This document shows, in pieces, positions 34,112 through 41,271 of a stretch of DNA of 41,271 nucleotides. Made by a program: the position numbers and the translations under genes. The notes under the pieces were generated by a model, which searched no databases, was not told the DNA's origin, and saw only the letters and a list, made by a program, of their open reading frames with translations. This stretch comes from Ferrithrix thermotolerans DSM 19514 (lineage in GTDB: Bacteria > Actinomycetota > Acidimicrobiia > Acidimicrobiales > Acidimicrobiaceae). The stretch spans positions 1-41,271 of the forward strand of contig NZ_FQUL01000019.1 of the NCBI RefSeq assembly GCF_900128965.1, given 5' to 3'. Position 1 is the stretch's first letter. The number at the start of each line of letters is the position of its first letter.

Positions 34112-34449
34112 AGAGAAAAGAAAGAAGTAAGGGCATGCACTTTGTCTGCAAACGAGAAGATCTGAAAAGCGGTGAGGCTCGTCAGTTCCAGGTAAAGGGA
34201 GTAAAAATTGCCATAGTCAGAATCGATGACGACTTCTATGCAATAGGTGATATCTGCTCTCACGCAAAGTACTACCTATCAGAGGGAGAGGTGTACAAAG
34301 AGGAGAGGGAGATCGAGTGCTGGAAGCACGGTAGCACCTTCTCTTTGATCGATGGAAAGCCCCAGTGCCTCCCAGCAACAAAACCAGTGCCTGTCTTTGG
34401 CGTTGCCATTGAAGGCGATGACGTCTTTGTAACGATGGAGAGATCATGA
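34105..34449 (+). CDS. Rieske-type [2Fe-2S] ferredoxin of the suf operon
   Basis: This is a 114-residue non-haem-iron oxygenase-ferredoxin-like Rieske protein. Cluster ligands are C51-S-H53 and C72-W-K-H75 in ICSHAKYYL and ECWKHGSTF. The fold continues with IDGKPQCLPATKPVPVFGV. A Rieske protein between sufD and sufC is standard in actinobacterial suf operons and is thought to supply electrons or handle clusters, though its exact role is unsettled. The GTG start lies within the sufD end behind GGAG; the ATG at 34135 is an alternative. The stop overlaps the sufC start (ATGA). Confidence 0.92.
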   Translation: MVERKERSKGMHFVCKREDLKSGEARQFQVKGVKIAIVRIDDDFYAIGDICSHAKYYLSEGEVYKEEREIECWKHGSTFSLIDGKPQCLPATKPVPVFGVAIEGDDVFVTMERS

Positions 34450-35225
34450 GCCAAGCGTCCATGGTTCCAGTGCTGGAGATTACCGATCTTCATGTTTCGG
34501 TAGGTGAAAAAGAGATTCTGCGGGGCGTATCTTTGACCGTTGGGGAAGGTGAGAAGGTAGCCATAATGGGACCAAACGGTTCTGGAAAGACGACCCTCTC
34601 TAATGTGTTGCTAGGTAAGCCGGGATATCGTATCGATCAGGGATCGATTAGGTTTATGGGTCAAGACCTATCCTCTCTTAGCACACATGAGCGTGCCCAG
34701 CTTGGACTTTCCCTTGTGTCGCAGTATCCTCAGGAGGTAGAAGGAGTCGATCTGAAGGATCTCGTAGGTGCCGCTCTATCAGCGCGAGGGCTAGACCTAG
34801 ATGGTGTCGAGAGTCGTGTCGCTAATGAAGCTAGGAAGATTGGCTTCTCCGAGTCTCTTCTGGGGCGATGGGTAAACGTTGATCTCTCCGGAGGCGAGAA
34901 GAAGAGGTTGGAGACACTGCTTCTGTCTCTTGTGCCCGCCAGGCTCGCTGTACTTGATGAGCTCGACTCAGGACTTGATATCGATGCTCTGCGGCAGGTA
35001 TCTCAGAGAATTGAAGATCTTAGCTCTTCGAACTCGATGGCCGTGGTTGCTATTACTCACTACTCCCGTCTTCTCAAGACCCTAACCGTCTCTAGGGTTC
35101 TAGTTCTGGCTCACGGCCTCTTTGTAACTGAAGGAGGTCCAGAGCTAGCTGAAGAGCTGGAGACTACTGGGTACAGGGACTACACAGGTAAAGGGACACC
35201 CACTGAAGACATTTTCCCCTTCTAA
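34446..35225 (+). CDS. sufC: Fe-S cluster assembly ATPase SufC
   Basis: This 259-residue ABC-type ATPase energises the SufB-SufD scaffold. Walker A is GPNGSGKTT, the Q-loop region has SLVSQYPQEVEGV, the signature is LSGGEKKRLE, Walker B is LAVLDELDSGLDIDAL with the extended D-loop, and the H-loop is AITHYSR. The length is normal for SufC. Translational coupling to the Rieske gene (ATGA) makes it the last gene of the sufD-Rieske-sufC unit. sufS, sufU and sufT, often next in actinobacteria, are absent here; transcription probably ends at the terminator about 110 bases downstream. Confidence 0.95.
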   Translation: MSQASMVPVLEITDLHVSVGEKEILRGVSLTVGEGEKVAIMGPNGSGKTTLSNVLLGKPGYRIDQGSIRFMGQDLSSLSTHERAQLGLSLVSQYPQEVEGVDLKDLVGAALSARGLDLDGVESRVANEARKIGFSESLLGRWVNVDLSGGEKKRLETLLLSLVPARLAVLDELDSGLDIDALRQVSQRIEDLSSSNSMAVVAITHYSRLLKTLTVSRVLVLAHGLFVTEGGPELAEELETTGYRDYTGKGTPTEDIFPF

Positions 35226-35248
35226 TTACCGAATTCATGGATTAAAGT

Positions 35249-35264
35249 TGTGACTTTGGTCACT
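35249..35264 (+). promoter_or_regulatory. CRP/FNR-type operator-like site
   Basis: TGTGA-CTTTGG-TCACT differs from the CRP consensus TGTGA-N6-TCACA at one base. It overlaps a possible promoter (TTGTGA at 35248-35253, TACAGT at 35272-35277, 18-base spacing), so binding there would most likely repress. It stands between sufC and the candidate small RNA. Confidence 0.5.
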
Positions 35265-35283
35265 TGTATGCTACAGTAGTAAC

Positions 35284-35371
35284 AGGCCTTGGCCCAAGGT
35301 TTCGGAGGGGAGGCTGCAGAGTCAGCCGGGTTTTTGGGGACTGAGTGAAATCAGTCCCCAATCATTTTTTT
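35284..35371 (+). ncRNA. Candidate small RNA downstream of sufC
   Basis: From a start inferred about 7 bases after TACAGT, about 88 bases run to a strong terminator and contain no reading frame. Possible stems are CCTTG/CAAGG (about 35287-35299) and GGCTG/CAGCC (35312-35327, loop CAGAGT), followed by the terminator hairpin. It may instead be only the 3' untranslated region of the suf transcript, but its own promoter-like hexamers and operator favour a separate RNA. No known family was recognised. Confidence 0.45.
35334..35371 (+). terminator. Rho-independent terminator
   Basis: TTGGGGACTGA (35334-35344) and TCAGTCCCCAA (35351-35361) form a perfect 11-base-pair stem with loop GTGAAA, followed within three bases by T7 (35365-35371). 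It is the clearest intrinsic terminator in the window and ends plus-strand transcription after sufC and the candidate small RNA. Confidence 0.9.
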
Positions 35372-35500
35372 CTCAGGTGCCGTCGTGGTCTAGAGTCGTC
35401 GGTGACTTCTAATGATTTGGGATTGGTATATCGGATCTTGGGACTGTGAGAACTGAAACTATGCGAGCGGATTATCTTGGCACATACAGGAACGTCAGGA

Positions 35501-36670
35501 TTACTCTAGGGAGTTGGTAATCCTTGATTTTATCTCTGGAAGATGTTCGCTCCCGTCAAAGAGAGCCGCTCCTGTGAGTCGCAAACCGTCGTGGAAGTAT
35601 ACAACGGTTTGTGCGTCCTTGGTAATCACCTCTTCTTCGGACCCTTCAGTTCGAACTCCGATGGTTTGGATGAGGTGGCCGTGCTGTTCAGTCCAGGCAA
35701 AAGGAAGCTCGTGGACTACCTGCTCTGCATTGGTGATGTACCGAGCAACGTTTAGAGCTTGGTTGACAGCAGACTCAAAGTGCTCAATGTGGAGGTTCTT
35801 CTTGTAATGTGGCGAGTACCAACTAGCCACGTCTCCCACTGCGAAATGGACACCTTCTTCGTCTATACGTCCGCAGCTGTCGGCTAAGAGAGCGCCCTCC
35901 CTGCCCAGCTGGAACCCGGAGTCTTGACCGAGCCAGTTGGTGGCAGGCCTTACACCGACTCCCACTACCAAAAGATCGAGCTCATAACTTTTCGACGAGC
36001 CATTAGCGATGAGTGTAGAACCCGCATCTGTTTCAACTACCCCTATAGGCTCTCCAAAACACGTCTTCACACCCATCTTTCGATGAAGGTCGGAGAGCTT
36101 TTTTGCTAGGTGGGTTCCAAGCGCCTGTGCCATTGGAGTAGGAGATGCGTCAAATAGGACTACATCACTTACTTGACCTACGAGGGATGAGGCGATCTCA
36201 GACCCGATAAAACCTGCGCCTAGTATCCCTATGCGCATAGAAGAAGAGATGCTCGCCCGTAGCTTTACAGCGTCATCCAGTGTGCGAAAGTACATGACTC
36301 GTGTTGACGGTGCAAGACCCGGAGGCGTTATAGGAGTAGCGCCTGTGGCTACTATGAGAGCGTCGTAACTGAGATCCTCATGGTCCGAGGTGAATACAAC
36401 CCGGTTGTTCTGATCGATAGATGTCGCTGTGACCCCTAGCCGAAGGGAGAAGGGCTCCTCTACGGTTCCCCTCAGATAAACTCGCTCTTTGCTGGTCGTG
36501 CCTTTCAAGATCTGTTTCGATAAAGGAGGTCTTTGATAGGGGTGATGGTGCTCCTCTCCAATTAGGACTATCTCCCCTTTGAACCCAAGACGGCGAAGCT
36601 CGCGAGCGCTACGAAATCCCGCAAGTGAAGCACCAACTATAACGCAACGCTCTATCGAACTTTGGGTCAT
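35501..36670 (-). CDS. NAD(P)/FAD-dependent ferredoxin reductase
   Basis: This 389-residue pyridine-nucleotide-disulfide-type oxidoreductase is of the putidaredoxin/rubredoxin reductase class. The FAD-binding opening is CVIVGASLAGFRSARELRRLG, followed by PYQRPPLSKQIL, the VATGATP strand, the NAD-binding GAGFIGSEIASSL and a late GVHFAVGDVASW FAD-ribityl motif. It passes electrons from NAD(P)H to a small Fe-S protein. The [3Fe-4S] ferredoxin gene lies 13 bases upstream on the same strand, so the two form an electron-transfer pair of the kind serving cytochromes P450 or Rieske oxygenases. No such oxygenase is in the window. Confidence 0.92.
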   Translation of the reverse strand: MTQSSIERCVIVGASLAGFRSARELRRLGFKGEIVLIGEEHHHPYQRPPLSKQILKGTTSKERVYLRGTVEEPFSLRLGVTATSIDQNNRVVFTSDHEDLSYDALIVATGATPITPPGLAPSTRVMYFRTLDDAVKLRASISSSMRIGILGAGFIGSEIASSLVGQVSDVVLFDASPTPMAQALGTHLAKKLSDLHRKMGVKTCFGEPIGVVETDAGSTLIANGSSKSYELDLLVVGVGVRPATNWLGQDSGFQLGREGALLADSCGRIDEEGVHFAVGDVASWYSPHYKKNLHIEHFESAVNQALNVARYITNAEQVVHELPFAWTEQHGHLIQTIGVRTEGSEEEVITKDAQTVVYFHDGLRLTGAALFDGSEHLPEIKSRITNSLE

Positions 36671-36683
36671 TGTTCCTCGGGTT

Positions 36684-36872
36684 TTAGACGATCTTGATGG
36701 CTTGGGTGGGGCAACTAGCGACCGCTTTTTCCACGATGGATCTCATGGAGTTGTCGGGAGATTCGTTCAAGATATACAGAAACCCATCTTCGCGCACCTC
36801 AAATATTGAAGGTGCTATCTGCATGCAAACTGCGTTCGATTGACACTTGTCAAAGTCAACTTCGATTTTCAT
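36684..36872 (-). CDS. [3Fe-4S] ferredoxin
   Basis: This 62-residue ferredoxin is of the actinobacterial P450-partner type. Ligands are C10, C16 and C54 in DKCQSNAVCMQ and ASCPTQAI. The position that would hold the fourth cluster ligand is N13 (C-x-x-N-x-x-C), a residue known to vary (His, Asn and others) among mycobacterial 3Fe-4S ferredoxins and to tune redox potential. IAPSIFEV and CPTQAIKI are family marks. The start ATG follows an AGGGGAGTT-type site on the minus strand. It is co-transcribed with the reductase downstream. Confidence 0.92.
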   Translation of the reverse strand: MKIEVDFDKCQSNAVCMQIAPSIFEVREDGFLYILNESPDNSMRSIVEKAVASCPTQAIKIV

Positions 36873-36926
36873 AAAACTCCCCTTTTTGAACTTAGCCTAT
36901 AGCTTTATCGTAGTTCATACGATGCT

Positions 36927-36942
36927 CATAGTTTCAACTATG
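36927..36942. promoter_or_regulatory. Palindrome CATAGTT-TC-AACTATG
   Basis: Perfect seven-base arms lie in the 131-base gap between the divergent ferredoxin and response-regulator genes. An overlapping GTTTC-N6-GAAAC pair (36931-36946) adds to the symmetry. It is a probable binding site for a dimeric repressor such as a TetR or MarR protein; the target gene is undecided. Confidence 0.5.
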
Positions 36943-37003
36943 AAACATCTCAGGAAAATCGGTTATCGTTGCACTATAGCCAGATAGTAAGGAGTTTCTT
37001 TAC

Positions 37004-37717
37004 GTGAGGGTACTATTAGTTGACGACGAAGTTAGTTTGGGAGAGGCGCTTAAGCGTGGTCTAAGCGCCGAAGGATTTGCTGTAGATCTGGCGAAAGACG
37101 GTCTCGAAGGTCTTCGGATGGCTAAAGAGACTGCGTATGACATTATTGTACTTGACATAATGTTGCCGGGAATGAACGGCTTTAAGTTGACTGATACCTT
37201 GAGGAAAGAAGAGATCTGGACTCCTATCCTCATGCTCACTGCGAAGGACGGGGAGCTCGACGAAGCAGAAGCTCTTGATACCGGAGCAGACGACTTCTTG
37301 AAAAAGCCCTTCTCTTTTACGGTTTTGTTGGCGCGCATGAGGGCTTTATTGCGAAGGGGGGTTGAGAGTCGTCCTCCCGTTCTCTCAGCTGGCGAGCTAA
37401 GTCTCGATCCCGCCAGCCACATCGTAAAGCGAGGTGATGTTGAGATCGACCTAACGTCACGCGAGTTTTCTTTCCTCGAGTTGCTACTTAGGTCTAAGGG
37501 TCGCGTTTTGACCAAGCGAGAGATAATAGAGCACGTGTGGGATTACGACTTTGAAGGCGACTCGAACATAGTTGAGGTCTACATAGGTTACCTTCGGCGT
37601 AAGATCGATCTGCCTTTTGGCACCAAGTCGATTAAGACCGTGAGAGGAGTTGGTTATCTCCTCGATGAGTCAGGTGGTGCCAACAGTGAGGATCCGGTCG
37701 TATCCAAGGTAAGCTAA
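37004..37717 (+). CDS. OmpR/PhoB-family response regulator
   Basis: This 237-residue protein has a receiver with acidic pair DDE (7-9), phospho-acceptor D51 in VLDIMLPGMNGF and K103-region KKPFSFTVL. The winged-helix domain (about 125-222) has REFSFLELLLRSKGRVLTKREIIEHVWDYDFEGDSNIVEVYIGYLRRKID and TVRGVGYLL. The GTG start has AAGGAG about 11 bases upstream. The kinase gene follows after 69 bases, making a complete two-component system distinct from the one at 26.6-28.9 kb. A palindrome just upstream may be its own operator. Confidence 0.94.
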   Translation: MRVLLVDDEVSLGEALKRGLSAEGFAVDLAKDGLEGLRMAKETAYDIIVLDIMLPGMNGFKLTDTLRKEEIWTPILMLTAKDGELDEAEALDTGADDFLKKPFSFTVLLARMRALLRRGVESRPPVLSAGELSLDPASHIVKRGDVEIDLTSREFSFLELLLRSKGRVLTKREIIEHVWDYDFEGDSNIVEVYIGYLRRKIDLPFGTKSIKTVRGVGYLLDESGGANSEDPVVSKVS

Positions 37718-37786
37718 GGATTTGAAATTGATTTTATCTCCTTTGAAGACTCACTGAGGAGTTGCTGTGGAGGCTTACCTGAAACG

Positions 37787-39364
37787 GTGACTTACGGTTC
37801 GCGTGATTGGTCAAAAGCTCGTAGAGCTCGTGATAGAGGAGCGAAGAAGCGCTGGTCTGTTCGTGCTCGAACCACGCTCGTGGCCTCCCTCGTAGTAAGC
37901 AGTGCGTTACTACTTGGTTCTATCATCATGGTTGAGCTCCTGCGAAGCGAGCTCACTGCAAATGTGATTGAGACCGCAAAGAACGAGTCGGTCAACATCG
38001 TATCGCTGGTTCAAGGAGGTGAACTCCCCAACCCGATACCGATTCCAAGGGGTGATCTTGCGGCCCAAGTAATAGCTCCCGATGGAAAAGTGATTGCCTT
38101 TACTCAAAACCTCGAAGGAGAAAGACCACAGTACCAGTTTCCACAGATGAAAGGTACGTCTCAAACCGTTGTAAGGCAGTCAAACAATGCGATTGCCCAA
38201 GTAGGCGATCATGACCATAACTACATACTGGTGGCCAACCGTGTCGATGTTGCGGTGCCTGTAGAGACTCAGGCTGCTAAGACCTACGAGGTATTTCAGT
38301 CCAAGAAGCAGTCGAAGAACGTCATCTTTTCTGGCAGTACTGCTCCGGGTAACTACTACGTCTACGTCTGGGCGTCGCTTCAGTCTGTTGACCAGTCGGT
38401 GAGGACACTGTTGCTAATACTGCTGGCGGGCTTTCCCTTGTTGATTACCGTCGTTGTAGTGGCGACTTGGCTAACATCCAAGAAAGCTTTTGAAGCTGTG
38501 GAACGAATTCGTGTTGATGTGGATGAGATCTCCGAGACTAACCTTTCTCGAAGAGTGTATGAGCCCAGTCAAGGAGATGAGATCTCGCGGCTCGCCCACA
38601 CAATGAACCAAATGCTTGAACGTCTGGAGATCTCCACTGAAGAGAGGAAGCGCTTCGTTGCTGACGCTTCGCACGAACTAAAGAGTCCTTTGTCTGCTCT
38701 AAGAGCGTCACTAGAGATAGCGATCCGCCATCCAGATGAGGTTGACTGGGTCGCAACAGCCAGAACCGGTATCGCTGAGAGCCAGAGGATGCAACATATT
38801 ATCGAGGACCTTCTGCTTCTCGCAAAGGCCGATGCTGGTCAGCTTCTTGGAACATTTCAAAGCGTCGATATCGATGAACTGGCTGTTGAGGAGTGCCAAA
38901 GGTTGAGGGCTCTTACCGATGTGCGCTTCGATCTCTCTGATATGTCTGCCGGTCGCATCCAAGGAGATTCAGAGAGAATTCGTTCCGTGGTTAGGAACCT
39001 TTTAGAGAATGCGGTGAGGCACGCGTCGTCGCAGGTGTGGGTCTCGCTTAAGGCGGTGGACTCACACGTTGTTTTCCAGGTGGCGGACGATGGTAAGGGT
39101 GTCCGGGAGCAAGACAGGGAGAAGATCTTTGATAGATTTACGCGTCTTGACGAGTCCCGGAGCCGGGATCGGGGAGGATCGGGTCTCGGACTCGCAATAG
39201 TCAAGTCAATTGTGATTGCCCATGGAGGCACAATTTCGGTTTCAGACAACGATCGCTGTGGCCACGGAGCACAGTTCACAGCAGTTTTTGAGGCGGATTC
39301 ATGTAGTGTGTTGGAGTCGGATGCGTTGCCGTTTCCTCCTTTGAACGTTAACAACTCACATTAG
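37787..39364 (+). CDS. Sensor histidine kinase
   Basis: This is a 525-residue membrane kinase. A basic N-terminus is followed by TM1 (about 29-51), an extracytoplasmic sensor (about 52-205) and TM2 (about 206-229). A HAMP domain (EAVERIRVDVDEISETNLSRRV) precedes HisKA with DASHELKSPLSALRASLEI and HATPase_c with NLLENAVRHASS, DDGKGVREQDREKIFDRFTR and GGSGLGLAIV. The GTG start is supported by GGAGG 12 bases away. The signal is unknown. It is paired with the upstream regulator, and the membrane-anchored glycosidase-domain gene 19 bases downstream may be in the same operon. Confidence 0.93.
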   Translation: MTYGSRDWSKARRARDRGAKKRWSVRARTTLVASLVVSSALLLGSIIMVELLRSELTANVIETAKNESVNIVSLVQGGELPNPIPIPRGDLAAQVIAPDGKVIAFTQNLEGERPQYQFPQMKGTSQTVVRQSNNAIAQVGDHDHNYILVANRVDVAVPVETQAAKTYEVFQSKKQSKNVIFSGSTAPGNYYVYVWASLQSVDQSVRTLLLILLAGFPLLITVVVVATWLTSKKAFEAVERIRVDVDEISETNLSRRVYEPSQGDEISRLAHTMNQMLERLEISTEERKRFVADASHELKSPLSALRASLEIAIRHPDEVDWVATARTGIAESQRMQHIIEDLLLLAKADAGQLLGTFQSVDIDELAVEECQRLRALTDVRFDLSDMSAGRIQGDSERIRSVVRNLLENAVRHASSQVWVSLKAVDSHVVFQVADDGKGVREQDREKIFDRFTRLDESRSRDRGGSGLGLAIVKSIVIAHGGTISVSDNDRCGHGAQFTAVFEADSCSVLESDALPFPPLNVNNSH

Positions 39365-39382
39365 ACTAATGCGGGAGAAATT

Positions 39383-40576
39383 TTGCGAACACGAAGAAGA
39401 CGTCGGCCGTCTAAACGAACTTTTTTGATTCGCCGTAGCGCCGTAGGGGTTTTCTCACTGCTCATTTTGATTACGGGTTACTCCTATGTCAATGCTCTGA
39501 CGGCGCCGGGAGGTGCTGGCTTTGGTGTTACAACTGTAGAGTGGGTTCGAGGCCATGGAGGAGCTTCTCTTGTGAGAACTCTTGAGAACATGTGGTATAC
39601 CCTCAATGCTCCTAAGGTGGGTGGTCGGCCTCCCAAAGGGGCGTTTATTCCGAAGGGTAAGGCAAAGGTTAGTGCAAGCACGGAGCTCTCCACGACTCCT
39701 CACCTTCCGCCACCCACGCCTATCACTCCTTTGGCCTTTCCCTCTTTACCAAACGAAGGTAAGTGGACTCCTGAGGGTTTGACAATCAATGGATATCCAA
39801 GTCTATATGTGACACTTCTTCGACCAGATCCTATCCATACCTCGCTAATAGCAGGGATCGCTTGGATGGATCCACACTTGGTCAACTTCACTCAGTTTGC
39901 AGGGTATCAACAGCCCCCATCTGGTGGCCCCTGGCCTTATAAATCCCCAATACCGGCGTCCATGCAAAGTAATCTTGTTGCTGCATTCAACTCAGGCTTT
40001 AGGATGCAAGACGCCCAAGGTGGATACTACGCCTACGGAAAGTTCGCTGTGCCTCTGGTCGACAATGCAGCGTCCTTTGTGATCTACAAGAATGGATCAG
40101 CCAACGTAGTGGCGTGGCACGACGGTCAGAAGATCCCTAGCGACGTGGCCGTAGTCAGGCAAAACCTGACCCTTTTGGTAGACCACGGAAAGATTAACCC
40201 AGCGGTTTACGACAATAACTACACGATCTGGGGTCAGACGGTCGGTAATACTGTCCTGGTTTGGCGCTCTGGAGTGGGCGTGACGAAGGACGGTGCTATC
40301 GTTTACGTGGCTGGTCCGGGTCTCTCTGTTCCATCGCTCGCTAACCTGCTAGTTAAAGCGGGAGCGGTGAGAGCTATGGAATTTGATATAAATACTGACT
40401 GGGTAAACTTCTTCTACTTCAATCAAACCCCGGGAACCCTGGCATCTCCGGCGAATGGGTCGCAGCTTGTTGGGGGCATGCTACGGCCAGTAAGTCGCTA
40501 CTTTGGGGTGACTGATCGTGACTTTGTAGGGGTTTTCGCCCGCCCGAAGGCCGTGTCACTAGCTAGCGGTTCCTAA
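39383..40576 (+). CDS. Membrane-anchored phosphodiester glycosidase domain protein (NAGPA-like)
   Basis: This 397-residue protein has an Arg-rich cytoplasmic N-terminus, a TM anchor (about 19-38), a Pro/Lys-rich stalk (about 75-125) and an extracytoplasmic phosphodiester glycosidase domain (about 145-385). The domain shows LVAAFNSGFRM, RSGVGVTKDGAIVYVAGPGLSVPSLANLLVKAGAVRAMEFDIN. These match the NAGPA/DUF2233 fold, where a GGxS-type active site usually follows the AxxLDGG strand; here that strand reads AMEFDINTDW, so the usual DGGGS is missing. The TTG start has GGGAG 7 bases upstream. A role in cell-surface glycopolymer trimming is inferred. It follows the kinase by 18 bases. Confidence 0.82.
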   Translation: MRTRRRRRPSKRTFLIRRSAVGVFSLLILITGYSYVNALTAPGGAGFGVTTVEWVRGHGGASLVRTLENMWYTLNAPKVGGRPPKGAFIPKGKAKVSASTELSTTPHLPPPTPITPLAFPSLPNEGKWTPEGLTINGYPSLYVTLLRPDPIHTSLIAGIAWMDPHLVNFTQFAGYQQPPSGGPWPYKSPIPASMQSNLVAAFNSGFRMQDAQGGYYAYGKFAVPLVDNAASFVIYKNGSANVVAWHDGQKIPSDVAVVRQNLTLLVDHGKINPAVYDNNYTIWGQTVGNTVLVWRSGVGVTKDGAIVYVAGPGLSVPSLANLLVKAGAVRAMEFDINTDWVNFFYFNQTPGTLASPANGSQLVGGMLRPVSRYFGVTDRDFVGVFARPKAVSLASGS

Positions 40577-40724
40577 GCGAACTTACTCCACCTAAATCCA
40601 TGCTCTCTTACTTTGAGTAGTGATCATGATTTGTTTTGGTTATAAGTTGTAGCCAGTAATTTACTTGGTATATGAGATGTCCTGTGTTGGTATAGCCATG
40701 TGGATCCAAAGAACGCTTCAATGC

Positions 40725-41271
40725 ATGTATCTCACATAGCAAGCAAGCAGGCGTGGTGAGAAGGAGTACCATAGCTATCTTGTACATAGTAGCTGCAGAG
40801 AAGGCGGTAGGGTAAACCACAACACGGTGGCTAACGTCTCAAAGCTTTCCCTTTCGTCTACAGAAGCGCTTACCTTAGCTCTTGCGAAGAAAAACAGTCA
40901 TTGATGCTGGAAGCGACTTTGGGATTACCTCCACTAAAGACACGGTGCTTCTGCACTTCTTTACGCTTTGGCAAAGAGTTCACATCTCATAGGCTCAATG
41001 GGTAATAGCTCCAAAGAGAAAAACATAACTCTAGCAATGATCATCTCCTAAGCTATTGCCCCTTCCTCAAAACTAACGAATGTAAAATATCTCAAAGACT
41101 CCACCTTGGCAGATGACCTAACCCAACTTTCGATCCCCACCCAACAACTCCCAGCTCAGCGGCTTAGTCCCAGTGGATAGGGCACTACAAACTGGCTACT
41201 ACCTTGGCTCTCCTGGGTAAGGGGTCACTAATCCCGAGTGAGTCATAGATCTGGCGTTGTTCGGGATCTGG
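40725..41271 (+). pseudogene. Decayed IS1634-type (IS4 superfamily) transposase, cut by window end
   Basis: One reading frame from the ATG at 40725 keeps the order of IS1634-family transposases: a Met-Tyr-Leu start, YLVHSSCREGGRVNHNTVANVSKL (about 40776-40847) and RHGASALLYALAKSSHLIGSM (about 40938-41000). KEKNITLAMIIS follows, then AIAPSSKLTNVKYLKDSTLADDL (about 41052-41120). Four in-frame stops interrupt it (TAG 40737, TGA 40902, TAA 40935, TAA 41049) and another follows at 41178. The catalytic DDE part would lie beyond the window. The gene is clearly non-functional. A 70-codon frame on the opposite strand at 40608-40820 is a shadow. Confidence 0.75.

Noticed and set aside
40608-40820. 70-codon minus-strand open frame near the right end
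   Set aside because: It overlaps the plus-strand transposase remnant and shows no ribosome site or family pattern.
41220-41255. Similarity between the right end and bases 510-550 (both contain a TCCCGAGT core)
   Set aside because: Only about ten bases match well; too weak to call a repeat flanking the segment.

Overview
The window looks like a chromosomal stretch from an actinobacterium, most likely a moderate-GC member of the Acidimicrobiia (Acidithrix/Ferrithrix-type acidophiles). This is inferred from gene content: a SUF operon with a Rieske ferredoxin between sufD and sufC, an HtrA/response-regulator/kinase unit like mycobacterial PepD-MprAB, three ethylmalonyl-CoA-pathway-type enzymes, a [3Fe-4S] ferredoxin with its reductase, an actinobacterial DUF6941-like protein, and frequent GTG/TTG starts. 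Base composition is roughly balanced. No rRNA or tRNA gene was found by eye. Family names come from motif reading, not database searches.

Left part (1-11.2 kb). The C-terminal end of an IS3-type transposase is cut by the window edge. It is followed by lgt-like and pncB genes (minus strand), a short-chain dehydrogenase, a quinone-oxidoreductase-like MDR enzyme (minus), a secreted GH18 + CBM2 chitinase-like protein, class II fumarase, a PPOX/F420-type flavin-fold protein, a dienelactone-hydrolase-family enzyme and a CitE/malyl-CoA-lyase-like enzyme. About 0.94 kb of hairpin-rich DNA without a recognisable gene follows.

Middle (12-22.5 kb). A membrane protein, a long acyl-CoA dehydrogenase of the methylsuccinyl-CoA dehydrogenase type and a methyltransferase lie on the minus strand. 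They face a DUF6941-like gene translationally coupled to a MaoC-type mesaconyl-CoA hydratase. With the lyase at 10.2 kb, these three enzymes would convert methylsuccinyl-CoA to glyoxylate and propionyl-CoA, the lower half of the ethylmalonyl-CoA pathway for acetyl-CoA assimilation. Next come a lone pilT, an MBL-fold hydrolase, an RmlC-like epimerase, a divergent FtsH-like membrane protease and a membrane protein whose C-terminus resembles the RodZ DUF4115 domain.

Right part (22.7-41.3 kb). After oligopeptidase B (minus), the SUF Fe-S assembly genes are split: sufB lies at 25-26.4 kb and sufD-Rieske-sufC at 32.9-35.2 kb. Between them are the htrA-RR-HK envelope-stress-like operon, a four-cysteine small protein, a dienoyl-CoA-isomerase-like crotonase and a two-TM protein. 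Downstream of sufC is a possible small RNA with a CRP/FNR-like operator and a textbook terminator. Then come a ferredoxin/ferredoxin reductase pair (minus) with no P450 nearby, a second two-component system and a membrane-anchored phosphodiester-glycosidase-domain protein. The window ends in a decayed transposase of IS1634 (IS4-superfamily) type carrying several in-frame stops, so both ends are marked by mobile-element remains.
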